Shown here piece after piece: positions 29,692 to 38,458 of a stretch of 64,000 nucleotides of DNA (positions within the stretch are counted from its first letter, which is position 1; each line of letters begins with the position of its first letter). The stretch covers positions 26,885-90,884 of the forward strand of contig JAFSYP010000124.1 in assembly GCA_017449935.1 (NCBI GenBank). Direction: 5' to 3'. The notes below the pieces were generated by a model. It saw only the letters and a program-made list of their open reading frames with translations, was not told where the DNA came from and ran no database searches. The translations under genes were made by a program, and so were the position numbers. The DNA comes from Clostridia bacterium. Lineage in GTDB: Bacteria; Bacillota; Clostridia; Oscillospirales; Acutalibacteraceae.

Positions 29692-29994
29692 TCACGGTTT
29701 GTCGGGCCGGAAGTGCTTCGCGCCGCGGACGAACTTTTCGTAATCCACGCGGTGGAAGCCGTGCGCGTCGCCGCATTGGAACCGGATATTCCCGTTGGCG
29801 CCGACATAGCGGATCGTGCCGTCGTGCAGCGCCATGACCGTCGCGTACGGATGGGCAGTCGGTCTGTCCCGGCCGATCGTGAAGCCTTCGGCTTCGGCGT
29901 CCCGCAGGAACCGGTTGCCGATCCGCGCATGCCGCAGCAGGATGTAAACGTCGCCTTTCAGTGTCTTGCGCAGGTTGGTGAGTGTTCTTTCCAT
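29692..29994 (-). CDS. Uncharacterised 100-residue protein under SAM-I riboswitch control
   Basis: I do not recognise this protein. It is short, soluble, basic, and contains no signal peptide or membrane helix. The sequence has a helical N-terminal half (MERTLTNLRKTLKGDVYILL) and a likely beta-rich C-terminal half (ATVMALHDGTIRYVGANGNI, then FHRVDYEKFVRG). ATG at 29994 follows GGAGG at 30007-30003 with 8 bases between; an in-frame ATG upstream would lie inside the leader. The gene is alone: a SAM-I riboswitch, an intrinsic terminator and a hairpin that hides the ribosome binding site precede it, and a terminator follows it. The riboswitch points to methionine/SAM metabolism. Confidence 0.75.
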   Translation of the reverse strand: MERTLTNLRKTLKGDVYILLRHARIGNRFLRDAEAEGFTIGRDRPTAHPYATVMALHDGTIRYVGANGNIRFQCGDAHGFHRVDYEKFVRGAKHFRPDKP

Positions 29995-30002
29995 TTGTTT
30001 TT

Positions 30003-30036
30003 CCTCCGTGTTTTTTATTTCAAGAGTACACGGAGG
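30003..30036 (-). promoter_or_regulatory. Hairpin sequestering the ribosome binding site
   Basis: On the minus strand CCTCCGTGT (30036-30028) is the exact complement of ACACGGAGG (30011-30003), which contains the GGAGG used by the 100-residue protein. The 9-bp stem lies after the riboswitch terminator, so it would act only on read-through transcripts. Confidence 0.75.
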
Positions 30037-30040
30037 GCAC

Positions 30041-30068
30041 AAAAAACGCGCCCATCGTCCGACAGGCG
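30041..30068 (-). terminator. Expression-platform terminator of the SAM-I riboswitch
   Basis: Minus-strand GCGCC (30068-30064) pairs with GGCGC (30053-30049), extended to CGCGCC/GGGCGCG, and is followed by TTTTTT at 30046-30041. Confidence 0.85.
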
Positions 30069-30087
30069 CGTCACCGGGATCTATGCC

Positions 30088-30171
30088 GCCTATCGTTCAG
30101 CCGTTAGCACCTTACCTTCCGGCAGGTTGCTGTGCAGTCGTCGGGGCTGTCCCTCGTGCACTCTTGATAGA
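30088..30171 (-). promoter_or_regulatory. SAM-I riboswitch (S-box) aptamer
   Basis: Read on the minus strand: P1 strand CTATCAAGAG, P2 strand GTGCA with GAGGGACAGCCCCGACGA, P2 closing TGCAC, then AGCAACC, P3 around ACCT...AGGT, then AAGGTGCTAAC, and P1 closing GATAG. These are the conserved core elements of S-box RNAs in the right order. SAM binding normally stabilises the terminator, so low SAM allows transcription. Confidence 0.93.
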
Positions 30172-30179
30172 ACGGTTTA

Positions 30180-30208
30180 ACCTTAACACAAAACCCGATA
30201 TGTGTCAA
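30180..30208 (-). promoter_or_regulatory. Candidate promoter of the SAM-I leader
   Basis: Perfect minus-strand TTGACA (30208-30203), 17-base spacer, and a poor -10 TAAGGT (30185-30180). The transcript would start just before the riboswitch. Confidence 0.55.
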
Positions 30209-30220
30209 GCTGTTTTTCGG

Positions 30221-30255
30221 AAAAAGGAAAGAGCCGCCGTGAAGCGGTTCTTTCC
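30221..30255 (-). terminator. Terminator of the large surface-protein gene
   Basis: On the minus strand GGAAAGAACCGC pairs with GCGGCTCTTTCC around TTCACG, followed by TTTTT. It lies about 160 bases past the stop codon. Confidence 0.82.
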
Positions 30256-30418
30256 TTGTTTCAGGGGGTTGTTATTGAGGAGGGGGGGAGCCTCTTTCGA
30301 GGCGGGTCCGGGAGCGGTGCGGCTCCGTTCCCTGAACCTGATTTGAGTATACAGGAAGAATATGAAAAAGGCATGAACGAATCGTAAAAGTACCATGAAA
30401 AAACGGTTAAGGAAGCAT

Positions 30419-33400
30419 TTACGGCTGCACGACGTTCGCGCGGAGCATACCGCACGCGCGCAGCAGATCGCCGTCCGTCGCGTCGATCGTACCGTTGTTG
30501 TCCGCGTCGGCAGCGCGGTACGCCGCTGCGCCGCCGCTGCTCTGCTTGGTCAGCCTGCCCGCAACGTACGCATAGACCAGCGCGGCGTCGACGCCGTTGC
30601 ACTGGCCGTCGCCGTCCACGTCGCCCACCAGCACGAACGTCTTGCTGTCGAGCGTATGGCTGCTGCTGTCGAGCAGTCGGATCGTGCAGCGGGTATGCAC
30701 CGCCTCGTCGCTGCCCATCGTTCTGCCCGTCTCGTCGTGGATCACCAGCGAGGAGGCGGCGTTGTCGAACTGGGCGATGATCTGCGCGACCGTATTATGC
30801 GTCACGTCGATGCCCGTGACGATGCCGTCTGTGTAGTCGATCGTCATATGCGACGTGCTCTTGAGCGAGAGCGTGGTCGTGTCGAGCAAGCCGGACGTAT
30901 TGATAAAGAAGCGGTCGTTGCTCACGGTGAAGCCGCTGCACAGCGACGCGATATTGCTGCCGGAGAGCATCGGCGTGCCGATGGTATAAACGGACGGCGT
31001 GAGCACCGCCGTCGGATGCGTGCCGGCGACTGTGACTGTTTTGCCGCTCGAAAGGTAGACGTCATTGTTCGCGTCGATCTGTACGGAATCGAGCGTCAGC
31101 GTGCCCGCGTTATACGCTGCGGCGCCGTTTGCGGTCGCCGTATTGGACGCGACGCTGCCGCCGCTGACGGTGAAGCTGCCGTTCTGGATATACAGACCGC
31201 CGCCGTTGCGCGCGCTGTTTGCGCTGATCGCGCCCTGCGAAAGCGAGCCGGTCCCGCTCTGGACGAACATGCCGCCGCCGAGCCTGGCGCTGTTGCCGCT
31301 GAGCTCGCCGCTGATGCTGACTTCGCTCGTCGTGGATTCGCCCTCGTCGTCGATCGTGATGACCGTGATCGTGCCGCCGGGCATGGTCACGGAGCCGGTC
31401 GCGGTGTAAATACCGCCGCCGTTCTGCGACGCGGTGTTCGAGGCGATCGTGCCGCCTTCAAACGCGACCGTGCCGGTATTGTACAGCGCGCCGCCGTTCG
31501 TCGCGCTGCACGCGGTGATCGAGCCGCCCTGCATGGAGACGGAGCCGGTATTGTACAGCGCGCCGCCGCTCGTTGCGGTCGATCCGGTGATCGTGCCGCC
31601 CGTGATCTCCGTCGTACCGGTACTGTGGATCGCGCCGCCGCTCACACCGGAGCAGTTGCGGATCGCGCCGCCGGAGATCTCCAGCGTGCCAAGATTGCGG
31701 ATCGCCGCGCCGTTTCCGGACGACGACGCGTTTTGCAGCGTCGCGCCGTCCTTGATCCGGACGGTGCCGTTATTTTCCACGATGCACGTGCCGTACGTGC
31801 CGTACAGCGCGCTGCCGCCGTCCACGACGAGCGCGTTGTCATTCGTTGTGCCGTTCGCGCCGAATTCGAGCGTGGCGTCTGAGGCGACAGTGAACATCGC
31901 GCCCGTGCAGGTCTGATACCGTGTGATCGTGCGCGTGCCGGTGTTTTCACCGACGATGGTGACCGTTACGTTTCCTCTGACCTCAATGGTCTCCTCGACG
32001 CTGTCGTCCGCGATCATGGTGATCAGACCGGTCTCGGTGCCGATGGCGTCCACCGCCTCCTTGAGCGAGGTATAGTACACGTCGTACGAGCCGAACACGC
32101 TGACCTTCGCCACATTATGGATCTCCTTGGCGATCAGCTTGCCGGAGGAATTGATATGCAGTTCCGTCGTCGCGCCCGAAGGCACGTTCAGGAGGTATTT
32201 TGCGTAGTTCGCGGCGCAGAAGTCGCCCGTCAGCACCTGCGTGCCGGCCGTGTAATTGGCGGCTGTCAGCGAAGCGATCAGGCCGTCGGCCGTCAGACGG
32301 CCGGTATTTTTCACGGTGCGGCCGCTCGGCAGATAGACGTCGTCCGTGCTGTCAAGGTACACGCCCTCGGAGAATTCCAGCACGTTGCCCTGATAGACGC
32401 CGACCGCGGAAGGCGCCGTGTTGCCGGACACCGTGCCGCCGCTCATCTGCAGCTTGCCCGTGTTGTAGAATGCGCCGCCGCGCACGGTCGCCGTGTTGCC
32501 GGACGCCGTGCCGCCGCTCCAGAGTACGGTGCTGTTCTGGTTGTAAACGCCGCCGCCGTTCTGCGCCGTGTTGCCGGAAACGGTCAGGCCGCGCAGCTCC
32601 ACCTCCGCGCCGGTACCCAGAAGATAAACGCCGCCGCCGTTTTGCGCCGTGTTGCCGGACACCGTGCCGCCGTCGGCGTACAGCACGCCGCCGTTCATGT
32701 AGATGCCGCCGCCGTTCTGCGCCGTGTTGCCGCTGATTTTGCCGCCCTGCATGAGCAGCGTGCCGCCGTCCGACAGGACGCCGCCGCCGTTTCCGGACGA
32801 CGTGTTCGCCGTGATGAGGACGCCGTCCTGCATCGTGACGGTGCCGGTGGAACTGATCGAGATCGGCGCGCTGCCGCTCGCGGAAGAACCGCCGCCGTTC
32901 AGACACAGCTTATCCGTCCCCGTACCGACGAGCGTCAGGCTGCCGGAGACCGTGAAGAAGCTGCCGGTATAGCTCGCGCCGCGCGTGAGCGTGCGCGTCT
33001 GCGCGTTGTCCGTGACCGTCACGCTGCCCGTGATCGTCGCCGTGTCGGTAATCGTCGAGTCGCGCAGAACGACCAGCGTCCCATCGCCCGTGCCGATGTG
33101 CGACGCGCCGAGCTTGACGGACGCGTAGTATGTATTCATTTCGCCGTCCACTTCCGCCATGACGGTATAGACGCCCTTGAGCACGGCCGCGCTTTCCTTG
33201 GACGTGTTCTTGAGCAGCGAATTCGTGGAGTTATAGAAGACCTTCAGCTCCGGGCAGTAGTCGAAATACTGATCCATGCCGCGGTCCACCCAGTAGGTGG
33301 AGCTGAAGCCGGTGAACGCGGAGATGCTCGTCGGCTCGGCCATCTGCGCGGTCGTCTTGGGCGTGGCGTTCGTGTCGGAAACGCCGCTGCGCTCGGAGTC

Positions 33401-35386
33401 GTAATAGCAGTACCGCACCGTGCCGTTCTGGAAATAGCCCATCACGGCGCCGACCTGCTGGGCGCCCTTGACGTAACCGATGTTGTAGCAGTTGGTGAAG
33501 CCGTTGGCGTCGGCGCTGTTCTGATAGCCGACCAGACCGCCGACCGAAACGCCGCCGTCCACAAGCCCGTTGTTGTAGCAGTACTGGATCGCGCCGTAGT
33601 TGGTTCCGATGACGCCGCCCGTACGCTGCATACCGGTGACCTTGCCCTTATTGAAGCAGCTGATGACGCTGCCGCCGTTGTTTGCGCCGGTGACGCCGCC
33701 CGACCAGTTGCCGCCGTCCACGTCGCCGACGTTGCCGCTGGTGCGGATTGTGCCGGTGTTGGAGCCGGCGATGCCGCCCGTGTAATACATCGACTGCACG
33801 GAGGAATAATTGAAGCAGTTCTCGATCGTGCCCTCATTGGACGCCGCGATCGCGCCGGAATAATTGTAGCCGACGATCTTTGACCTGTCGAGGAAAATAT
33901 TCTTGACCGTGCCGCCGGTCCCGATGCAGCCGAACAGGCCGGTATAGTTCACGGTGTTGTCGGGCAGATAAATGCCGCTGATGCGGTATTCGCCGCCGTC
34001 AAACGTACCGATAAAGGGCGAAGACTCCGTGCCGATCGGCGTCCATACGTTGGACGTTTCGTCAAAGATGCCGGGGTTGAGCAGGATGTCGCGCATGACC
34101 TTGCCCTTGGCGGACCTGTTCTGCGCCACGCCGGAGAGCGTGCCGTTGACCAGACGCGCGAACCATGCCAGCTCGCTGCCGCTGGTGATCAGGTACGTCC
34201 CGGAGCTGTCCGTTTCCGGCTCGCCGATCGAGCCGTCCCAGCCGATGAGCTGCCAGCGCAGGATGGGATAGCCGTTGTTGGTATTGAAGTAGTCGCCGAC
34301 GTAGATCTCGAACGCGAAATTCAGCGTTGTCAGAAAGCTGTCGTCCATCATCAGCTCATGCTCGGCGGCCGTGGCGTAGCTGTCGCTGCCGGTCGTCAGA
34401 TCGCGGTCGTAGTAGCACTTGGCGTACCGCGTGCCGTACGTCACGTTGCCGAAGCACAGGCCGGTGAACTCGCCCGAGCAGCTGACCGTGCCGATGTTGT
34501 ACATGCACAGCAGCATACCGTACAGCGTATAGCCGACCAGACCGCCGCAGGAATTGTTCGATGCGGTGATCGCGCCCTTGTTGTAGCTGTGGGTGACCTC
34601 GCTGCCGGAGGCCGTGCCGATGATGCCGCCGACGTAGGAAGCGCCGCTGATCGCGCCCGTGTTGCAGCAGCCGTTGACGGACGTGTTGCTGAAGCAGTAG
34701 CCGGCGATGCCGCCGATACGCAGCGTGCCGCTGACCGCGGCGTTGTTTTCGCAGTTGAGCACCGTACCCTCGAGCGTGTTGTTTCCGACGATGCCGCCCG
34801 CGTTCGGGCCGGTGCAGGTGACCGTACCGGAGACGCGGCAGCCGGAGATCGCGCCGCCCTCCGACACGCCGGCGATGCCGCCGATGTTCTTGCTGCCCTC
34901 GATCACGGCGCCGGTCAGCACCACGTCGTTGATCTCGGCAGGCGTGTAGACCGTTTCGGTGACGGGATCGCCGTTCGTATCATAGGTCGTTTGCGTCGTC
35001 GCCGTCGCGGCGATATAACCGAACAGACCGCGGCCTTCCTCGCTGCCCGTCACCTTCAGGTTCGAGATCGTGTAGCCGCCGCCGTTGTAGACGCCCTTGA
35101 ACTTCTGCGTCGAGGTGCCGATCGGCGTGAAGGGACGGCTGCCCATGTCGAGGTTAGTCGTCTGCTTCGCCTTGATGCTCGGATAGCCGGAGTTGACGCG
35201 GTTGGAGAACCACGCCAGCTTTTCTCCGGAGTCGATCAGATAATAGCCCTCGGCGTTCATCGACGGCGTCGCCGTCCCGCCGCCCCAGGGGGAGGCCAGC
35301 GCGGACAGGCACGCAAAGGGGATCAGGGCCGCCGTCACCGCAAACGTCAGCAGCCACGCCAGGACGGATTTTGTATATCGTTTCAT
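30419..35386 (-). CDS. Secreted GLUG-repeat, beta-helix surface protein with C-terminal dockerin
   Basis: A 1655-residue protein. A signal peptide occupies residues 1-~31 (MKRYTKSVLAWLL, ending SALA). Residues ~40-700 hold GLUG-type repeats (GLFGYI, NIGGIAGVSEGG, VGGLVGYQN). Residues ~770-1000 and 1160-1470 hold right-handed beta-helix repeats resembling autotransporter/PMP repeats (SGNTAQNGGGVY, TASGGALYNTG). The last ~70 residues are a dockerin with two calcium loops, DVDGDGQCNG and DADNNGTIDAT. Dockerins bind cohesins, so it may attach to a scaffoldin. ATG at 35386 has AGGAG upstream. It has its own promoter. No sortase motif or membrane anchor is seen. Confidence 0.88.
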   Translation of the reverse strand: MKRYTKSVLAWLLTFAVTAALIPFACLSALASPWGGGTATPSMNAEGYYLIDSGEKLAWFSNRVNSGYPSIKAKQTTNLDMGSRPFTPIGTSTQKFKGVYNGGGYTISNLKVTGSEEGRGLFGYIAATATTQTTYDTNGDPVTETVYTPAEINDVVLTGAVIEGSKNIGGIAGVSEGGAISGCRVSGTVTCTGPNAGGIVGNNTLEGTVLNCENNAAVSGTLRIGGIAGYCFSNTSVNGCCNTGAISGASYVGGIIGTASGSEVTHSYNKGAITASNNSCGGLVGYTLYGMLLCMYNIGTVSCSGEFTGLCFGNVTYGTRYAKCYYDRDLTTGSDSYATAAEHELMMDDSFLTTLNFAFEIYVGDYFNTNNGYPILRWQLIGWDGSIGEPETDSSGTYLITSGSELAWFARLVNGTLSGVAQNRSAKGKVMRDILLNPGIFDETSNVWTPIGTESSPFIGTFDGGEYRISGIYLPDNTVNYTGLFGCIGTGGTVKNIFLDRSKIVGYNYSGAIAASNEGTIENCFNYSSVQSMYYTGGIAGSNTGTIRTSGNVGDVDGGNWSGGVTGANNGGSVISCFNKGKVTGMQRTGGVIGTNYGAIQYCYNNGLVDGGVSVGGLVGYQNSADANGFTNCYNIGYVKGAQQVGAVMGYFQNGTVRYCYYDSERSGVSDTNATPKTTAQMAEPTSISAFTGFSSTYWVDRGMDQYFDYCPELKVFYNSTNSLLKNTSKESAAVLKGVYTVMAEVDGEMNTYYASVKLGASHIGTGDGTLVVLRDSTITDTATITGSVTVTDNAQTRTLTRGASYTGSFFTVSGSLTLVGTGTDKLCLNGGGSSASGSAPISISSTGTVTMQDGVLITANTSSGNGGGVLSDGGTLLMQGGKISGNTAQNGGGIYMNGGVLYADGGTVSGNTAQNGGGVYLLGTGAEVELRGLTVSGNTAQNGGGVYNQNSTVLWSGGTASGNTATVRGGAFYNTGKLQMSGGTVSGNTAPSAVGVYQGNVLEFSEGVYLDSTDDVYLPSGRTVKNTGRLTADGLIASLTAANYTAGTQVLTGDFCAANYAKYLLNVPSGATTELHINSSGKLIAKEIHNVAKVSVFGSYDVYYTSLKEAVDAIGTETGLITMIADDSVEETIEVRGNVTVTIVGENTGTRTITRYQTCTGAMFTVASDATLEFGANGTTNDNALVVDGGSALYGTYGTCIVENNGTVRIKDGATLQNASSSGNGAAIRNLGTLEISGGAIRNCSGVSGGAIHSTGTTEITGGTITGSTATSGGALYNTGSVSMQGGSITACSATNGGALYNTGTVAFEGGTIASNTASQNGGGIYTATGSVTMPGGTITVITIDDEGESTTSEVSISGELSGNSARLGGGMFVQSGTGSLSQGAISANSARNGGGLYIQNGSFTVSGGSVASNTATANGAAAYNAGTLTLDSVQIDANNDVYLSSGKTVTVAGTHPTAVLTPSVYTIGTPMLSGSNIASLCSGFTVSNDRFFINTSGLLDTTTLSLKSTSHMTIDYTDGIVTGIDVTHNTVAQIIAQFDNAASSLVIHDETGRTMGSDEAVHTRCTIRLLDSSSHTLDSKTFVLVGDVDGDGQCNGVDAALVYAYVAGRLTKQSSGGAAAYRAADADNNGTIDATDGDLLRACGMLRANVVQP

Positions 35387-35429
35387 GAGACACCGCTCCT
35401 TTTTAGACTTTTACACTATTACAGTTTCT

Positions 35430-35458
35430 ATTGTACAATACTCGCGGTCGGATTTCAA
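35430..35458 (-). promoter_or_regulatory. Sigma-A promoter of the large surface-protein gene
   Basis: Minus-strand TTGAAA (35458-35453) and TACAAT (35435-35430), spacer 17 bases. Confidence 0.82.
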
Positions 35459-35489
35459 TAGGCAGAATGGAGATTTTCGGCGTCTTCCA

Positions 35490-35518
35490 TTGACACTTAT
35501 GCACAAAGAATATATAAT
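35490..35518 (+). promoter_or_regulatory. Sigma-A promoter of the alkaline phosphatase gene
   Basis: Perfect TTGACA (35490-35495) and TATAAT (35513-35518), spacer 17 bases. It diverges from the surface-protein promoter 32 bases away. Confidence 0.92.
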
Positions 35519-35548
35519 AACTCTATAAAACAAAAGGAGGAGCTGTAA

Positions 35549-36790
35549 ATGAAAAGATTAACGGTATTTCTTCTGACGGCAATCCTTGTGCTGACGAGCG
35601 CCGCGCCGATCGCGGCCGCCGAAAGCGCAAAGACCTATACCAACGTGATCCTGATGATCGGCGACGGCATGGGCGAAAACCATCTTGCGCTCGCCAAGCA
35701 GGAGCGCGGCATTTCCCTGTATATGGAGAACAACTGCGACGTGCGCGGGTATTCCAAGACGCGCTCCGTCAGCAACCGCGTCACCGACAGCGCGGCAGGC
35801 GGCACGGCGCTGGCGACCGGCGTGCGCACGAACAACCGCTACGTTGCGTCCTATTTCTATGATCCGCTGTGCTGGTTCTCCATGCCCCGCACGCTGGCAG
35901 AGGCCGCGAAGGACAGCGGCCGCCGTTCCGGCGTCATCACGACCGACCGGACGGACGGCGCCACGCCCTCATCCTTTACCGTGCACACGTCCGACCGCGA
36001 CAATTCCGCCGACATCAGCGCGCAGCAGGCGAAGTCCCCGCTCGACCTGATCTGGGGCGGCACGGTGGAAACGTTCAGCGCGGCCGAGGCCGAAGCGAAC
36101 GGCTTCACCGTCGTGACGACGGCGCAGGAAATGCAGGCGCTGGAGCCGGGCAGCAAGAGCTTCGCGCAGTTCGACGTCAACACGATGTGGCGCACCAAAG
36201 TACCGGAGGGCTCAACGTCCCCCACGCTCTCGCAGATGACGGAAAAGGCGATCGACCTGCTGCAGAACCGGAACGGCTTCTTCCTGATGGTCGAGGGCGC
36301 GCACATCGACAAGCACAGCCACGGCAGCAACGACGCCGACAATTACGATAAAAAAGTCTCGAACGCCGCCCAAGCGGTCGAGGAGTTCGACCATGCGATC
36401 GAGGTCGCGGCGGAATTCGCCAAGCAGGACGGCAATACGCTCGTCGTCGTCACCGCCGACCATGAGACCGGCGGCATCACGCTCAAGGACGGCAAATATG
36501 TCTATACCAAAACCTCGCACACCAACGCGGACGTGCCGGTGTTCGTCTTCGGCAGCAAGGATCTGCTGGCCGCGGGCGAGCACATCGAGAACCGTCAGGT
36601 CGCCCGCCGCATCGGCAAAGCGATGGGACTGCCCGCCGAGGCGTTCCCCGCGTCGATGCCCGGCAAGATCACGGTCTATGCCCGCAAGGCGCTGCCCCGT
36701 CTGCGCGAGGGCGTGGACGCCGACAGCATCCAAGAGGTCTGGGCGCTGACGCGCGACCTGTTCCGGAACCTCTTCCCGAAGAAGGGCTGA
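35549..36790 (+). CDS. Secreted alkaline phosphatase (PhoA/PhoB-type)
   Basis: A 413-residue metalloenzyme with a signal peptide (residues 1-~24, MKRLTVFLLTAIL to AAA). Active-site blocks are all present: LMIGDGMG (metal Asp) near 36, TDSAAGGTALATG (nucleophile Ser) near 80, EGAHIDKHSHGSND (metal Asp/His) near 249, TADHETGG near 302 and the final His in KTSHTNADVP near 325. It hydrolyses phosphate monoesters outside the cell. AGGAGG precedes the ATG. The ceramidase-like gene starts 6 bases after the stop, so the two are coupled. No Pho box was identified. Confidence 0.94.
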   Translation: MKRLTVFLLTAILVLTSAAPIAAAESAKTYTNVILMIGDGMGENHLALAKQERGISLYMENNCDVRGYSKTRSVSNRVTDSAAGGTALATGVRTNNRYVASYFYDPLCWFSMPRTLAEAAKDSGRRSGVITTDRTDGATPSSFTVHTSDRDNSADISAQQAKSPLDLIWGGTVETFSAAEAEANGFTVVTTAQEMQALEPGSKSFAQFDVNTMWRTKVPEGSTSPTLSQMTEKAIDLLQNRNGFFLMVEGAHIDKHSHGSNDADNYDKKVSNAAQAVEEFDHAIEVAAEFAKQDGNTLVVVTADHETGGITLKDGKYVYTKTSHTNADVPVFVFGSKDLLAAGEHIENRQVARRIGKAMGLPAEAFPASMPGKITVYARKALPRLREGVDADSIQEVWALTRDLFRNLFPKKG

Positions 36791-36796
36791 TAAATC

Positions 36797-38299
36797 ATGG
36801 ATATGAACACGATCAAAGAGGAAGCCGGCCGAAAGAGCAGGGCCGCGCTGTATGATGCGCTGCGCGGCGTTTACCGCGCGGCGGGGCGTCTGGCGCTGAA
36901 CGCGCGCCCTTCCCCGCAGATCCCGCAGGCCGCGGCGGCGGATTGGCAGAGCGCGTGCGGCAAGCGATTCTGCGTCGGCTTCGGCAAGGCGACGCTTCTG
37001 CCGGACGACTTCCTGCAAAAAACATACTATGTCGCCGGATACAGCGAGAACAATCCCGCGACCGGCTGTTTGGACGAGCCGTATGCGCACGCCGTCTGGC
37101 TGGACGATCAGACCGGACGCGGCGCGATATTGCTGGTGACGGCGGACACCGTCGGGCTGCTGAACGCTGACGTCGAGCAGATCCGCGCGGAGCTGTCGGA
37201 CTTCTGCCGCACGACCGACTGCCGCGGCGTCCACATCATGAGCACGCACGACCACGCGTCCATCGACACGATGGGCAACTGGGGACCGCTGCCGCGCACG
37301 GGACGGGACAAGGCGTACATGGCGTTTTTCCGCGCACAGGTCAAAAGCGCCGCCATCGCCGCCTACCGGGACCGCCGCGACGGCGATCTGTATCTGGGCG
37401 AGACGGAGGTCCCCGACATGCAGGAGGACATCCGCACACCGTACGTCTTTTCCAGAACGCTCACGCGTCTGCGCTTCGTCCCGAAGGACGGCACGCGCGA
37501 GACATGGCTGGTGCATTTTGCTTCGCATTCCGAATCGCTTCAGGGCTGCAATTCCCGTGTGAGCGCGGACTTCCCCGGATACATGCGTCGCGCGATCTTT
37601 GAACAGACCGGCGCCGAAACGGCTTATTTCGTCGGCGCGATCGGCGGCATGATCTCCATGAAGATCGACAACGAACGGGAGATCCGCGACGCGGGCGGCG
37701 ACTTTGCCGCGTCCACGAAAGCCATCGGCGAAAAGCTCGCCGGCTATGCGCTCTCCATCCGTTGGGAAAAGAAGCTCAAGCCCTGTATCAATCAGCTGCG
37801 CCAGACGTTCTACGTCGACGCGGACAATACAATGCTGCTGACCGCGAAATACGCCGGCATCCTGCGCGCAAAAAGCTATCGCCGCCGCGGCACGGCGCTG
37901 GGACTCGCGCTGCGCACGGAAATGACGTATCTTGCAATCGGGCAGCTTTCGCTTTTGCTGGTGCCGGGCGAACTGTTCCCGGAGCTCGCGTACGGCGGGT
38001 ATCTGGACGGCGCGGAATCCGCGACCGGTCTGGGCGCCGAAGCCGATCCCGAACCGCTCACGCAGATCGCCGGCGACCCCGCGCTGCGCATCGTCGGACT
38101 GGCGAACGACGAGCTGGGCTATATCCTGCCGCCGAACGATTTCCTGCTGCATCCCGAAACGCCGTATTTCTCGGCGACGCGCGACCGCCACGGCCGGCGC
38201 CACTACGAGGAGACGAATTCCCTCGGCCCGCGCACGGCGGAAACGATCGCCACCGTCTTCCGCACCATGATGGCGCAGATCGACCGCAGCCGCGCGTAA
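36797..38299 (+). CDS. Neutral/alkaline ceramidase N-terminal-domain-like hydrolase
   Basis: A 500-residue protein resembling the catalytic domain of neutral ceramidases (PF04734 type): GFGKATLLPDDF near the N-terminus, THDHASIDTMGNWGP with paired His ligands near 152, HFASHSESLQG near 238 and LLLVPGELFPEL near 394. In classical enzymes the related motifs hold zinc and the active serine. The substrate here is inferred to be an ester or amide and is not known. There is no obvious signal peptide, unlike secreted ceramidases and unlike the phosphatase next door. It is probably co-transcribed with that gene. Confidence 0.75.
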   Translation: MDMNTIKEEAGRKSRAALYDALRGVYRAAGRLALNARPSPQIPQAAAADWQSACGKRFCVGFGKATLLPDDFLQKTYYVAGYSENNPATGCLDEPYAHAVWLDDQTGRGAILLVTADTVGLLNADVEQIRAELSDFCRTTDCRGVHIMSTHDHASIDTMGNWGPLPRTGRDKAYMAFFRAQVKSAAIAAYRDRRDGDLYLGETEVPDMQEDIRTPYVFSRTLTRLRFVPKDGTRETWLVHFASHSESLQGCNSRVSADFPGYMRRAIFEQTGAETAYFVGAIGGMISMKIDNEREIRDAGGDFAASTKAIGEKLAGYALSIRWEKKLKPCINQLRQTFYVDADNTMLLTAKYAGILRAKSYRRRGTALGLALRTEMTYLAIGQLSLLLVPGELFPELAYGGYLDGAESATGLGAEADPEPLTQIAGDPALRIVGLANDELGYILPPNDFLLHPETPYFSATRDRHGRRHYEETNSLGPRTAETIATVFRTMMAQIDRSRA

Positions 38300-38381
38300 A
38301 TACGCGGCCGTCCGCATTGGGGCGCCGCCGGTGCAAACCGGCACGGCGAAAAAACCGTTCCGATCCTCTGCAAAATAACCG

Positions 38382-38409
38382 TTGCAATTCTCATATTTTA
38401 TGGTACAAT
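38382..38409 (+). promoter_or_regulatory. Sigma-A promoter of the PAP2 gene
   Basis: TTGCAA (38382-38387) and TACAAT (38404-38409), spacer 16 bases. Confidence 0.68.
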
Positions 38410-38458
38410 ATGAATAACTATGGGGTAAGATCTACCCGTGAAAAGGAGAAGTGAGTCT

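Larger units (their letters stand above)
29995..30418. other. 424-base regulatory intergenic region
   Basis: From left to right it holds the ribosome-binding-site hairpin, riboswitch terminator, SAM-I aptamer, promoter and the terminator of the large surface gene. Bases 30257-30418 hold G-rich and GGAGC/GCTCC inverted-repeat sequence without a recognisable gene. Confidence 0.7.

Noticed and set aside
31100-32900. Dense short repeats that could be taken for a tandem or CRISPR-like array
   Set aside because: They are the coding repeats of the beta-helix domain of the large surface protein, irregular in length and in frame.
38325-38357. GC-rich hairpin with an A-run after the ceramidase-like gene
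   Set aside because: The A-run follows on the plus strand, and on the minus strand the T-run precedes the stem, so it is not an intrinsic terminator for either direction.
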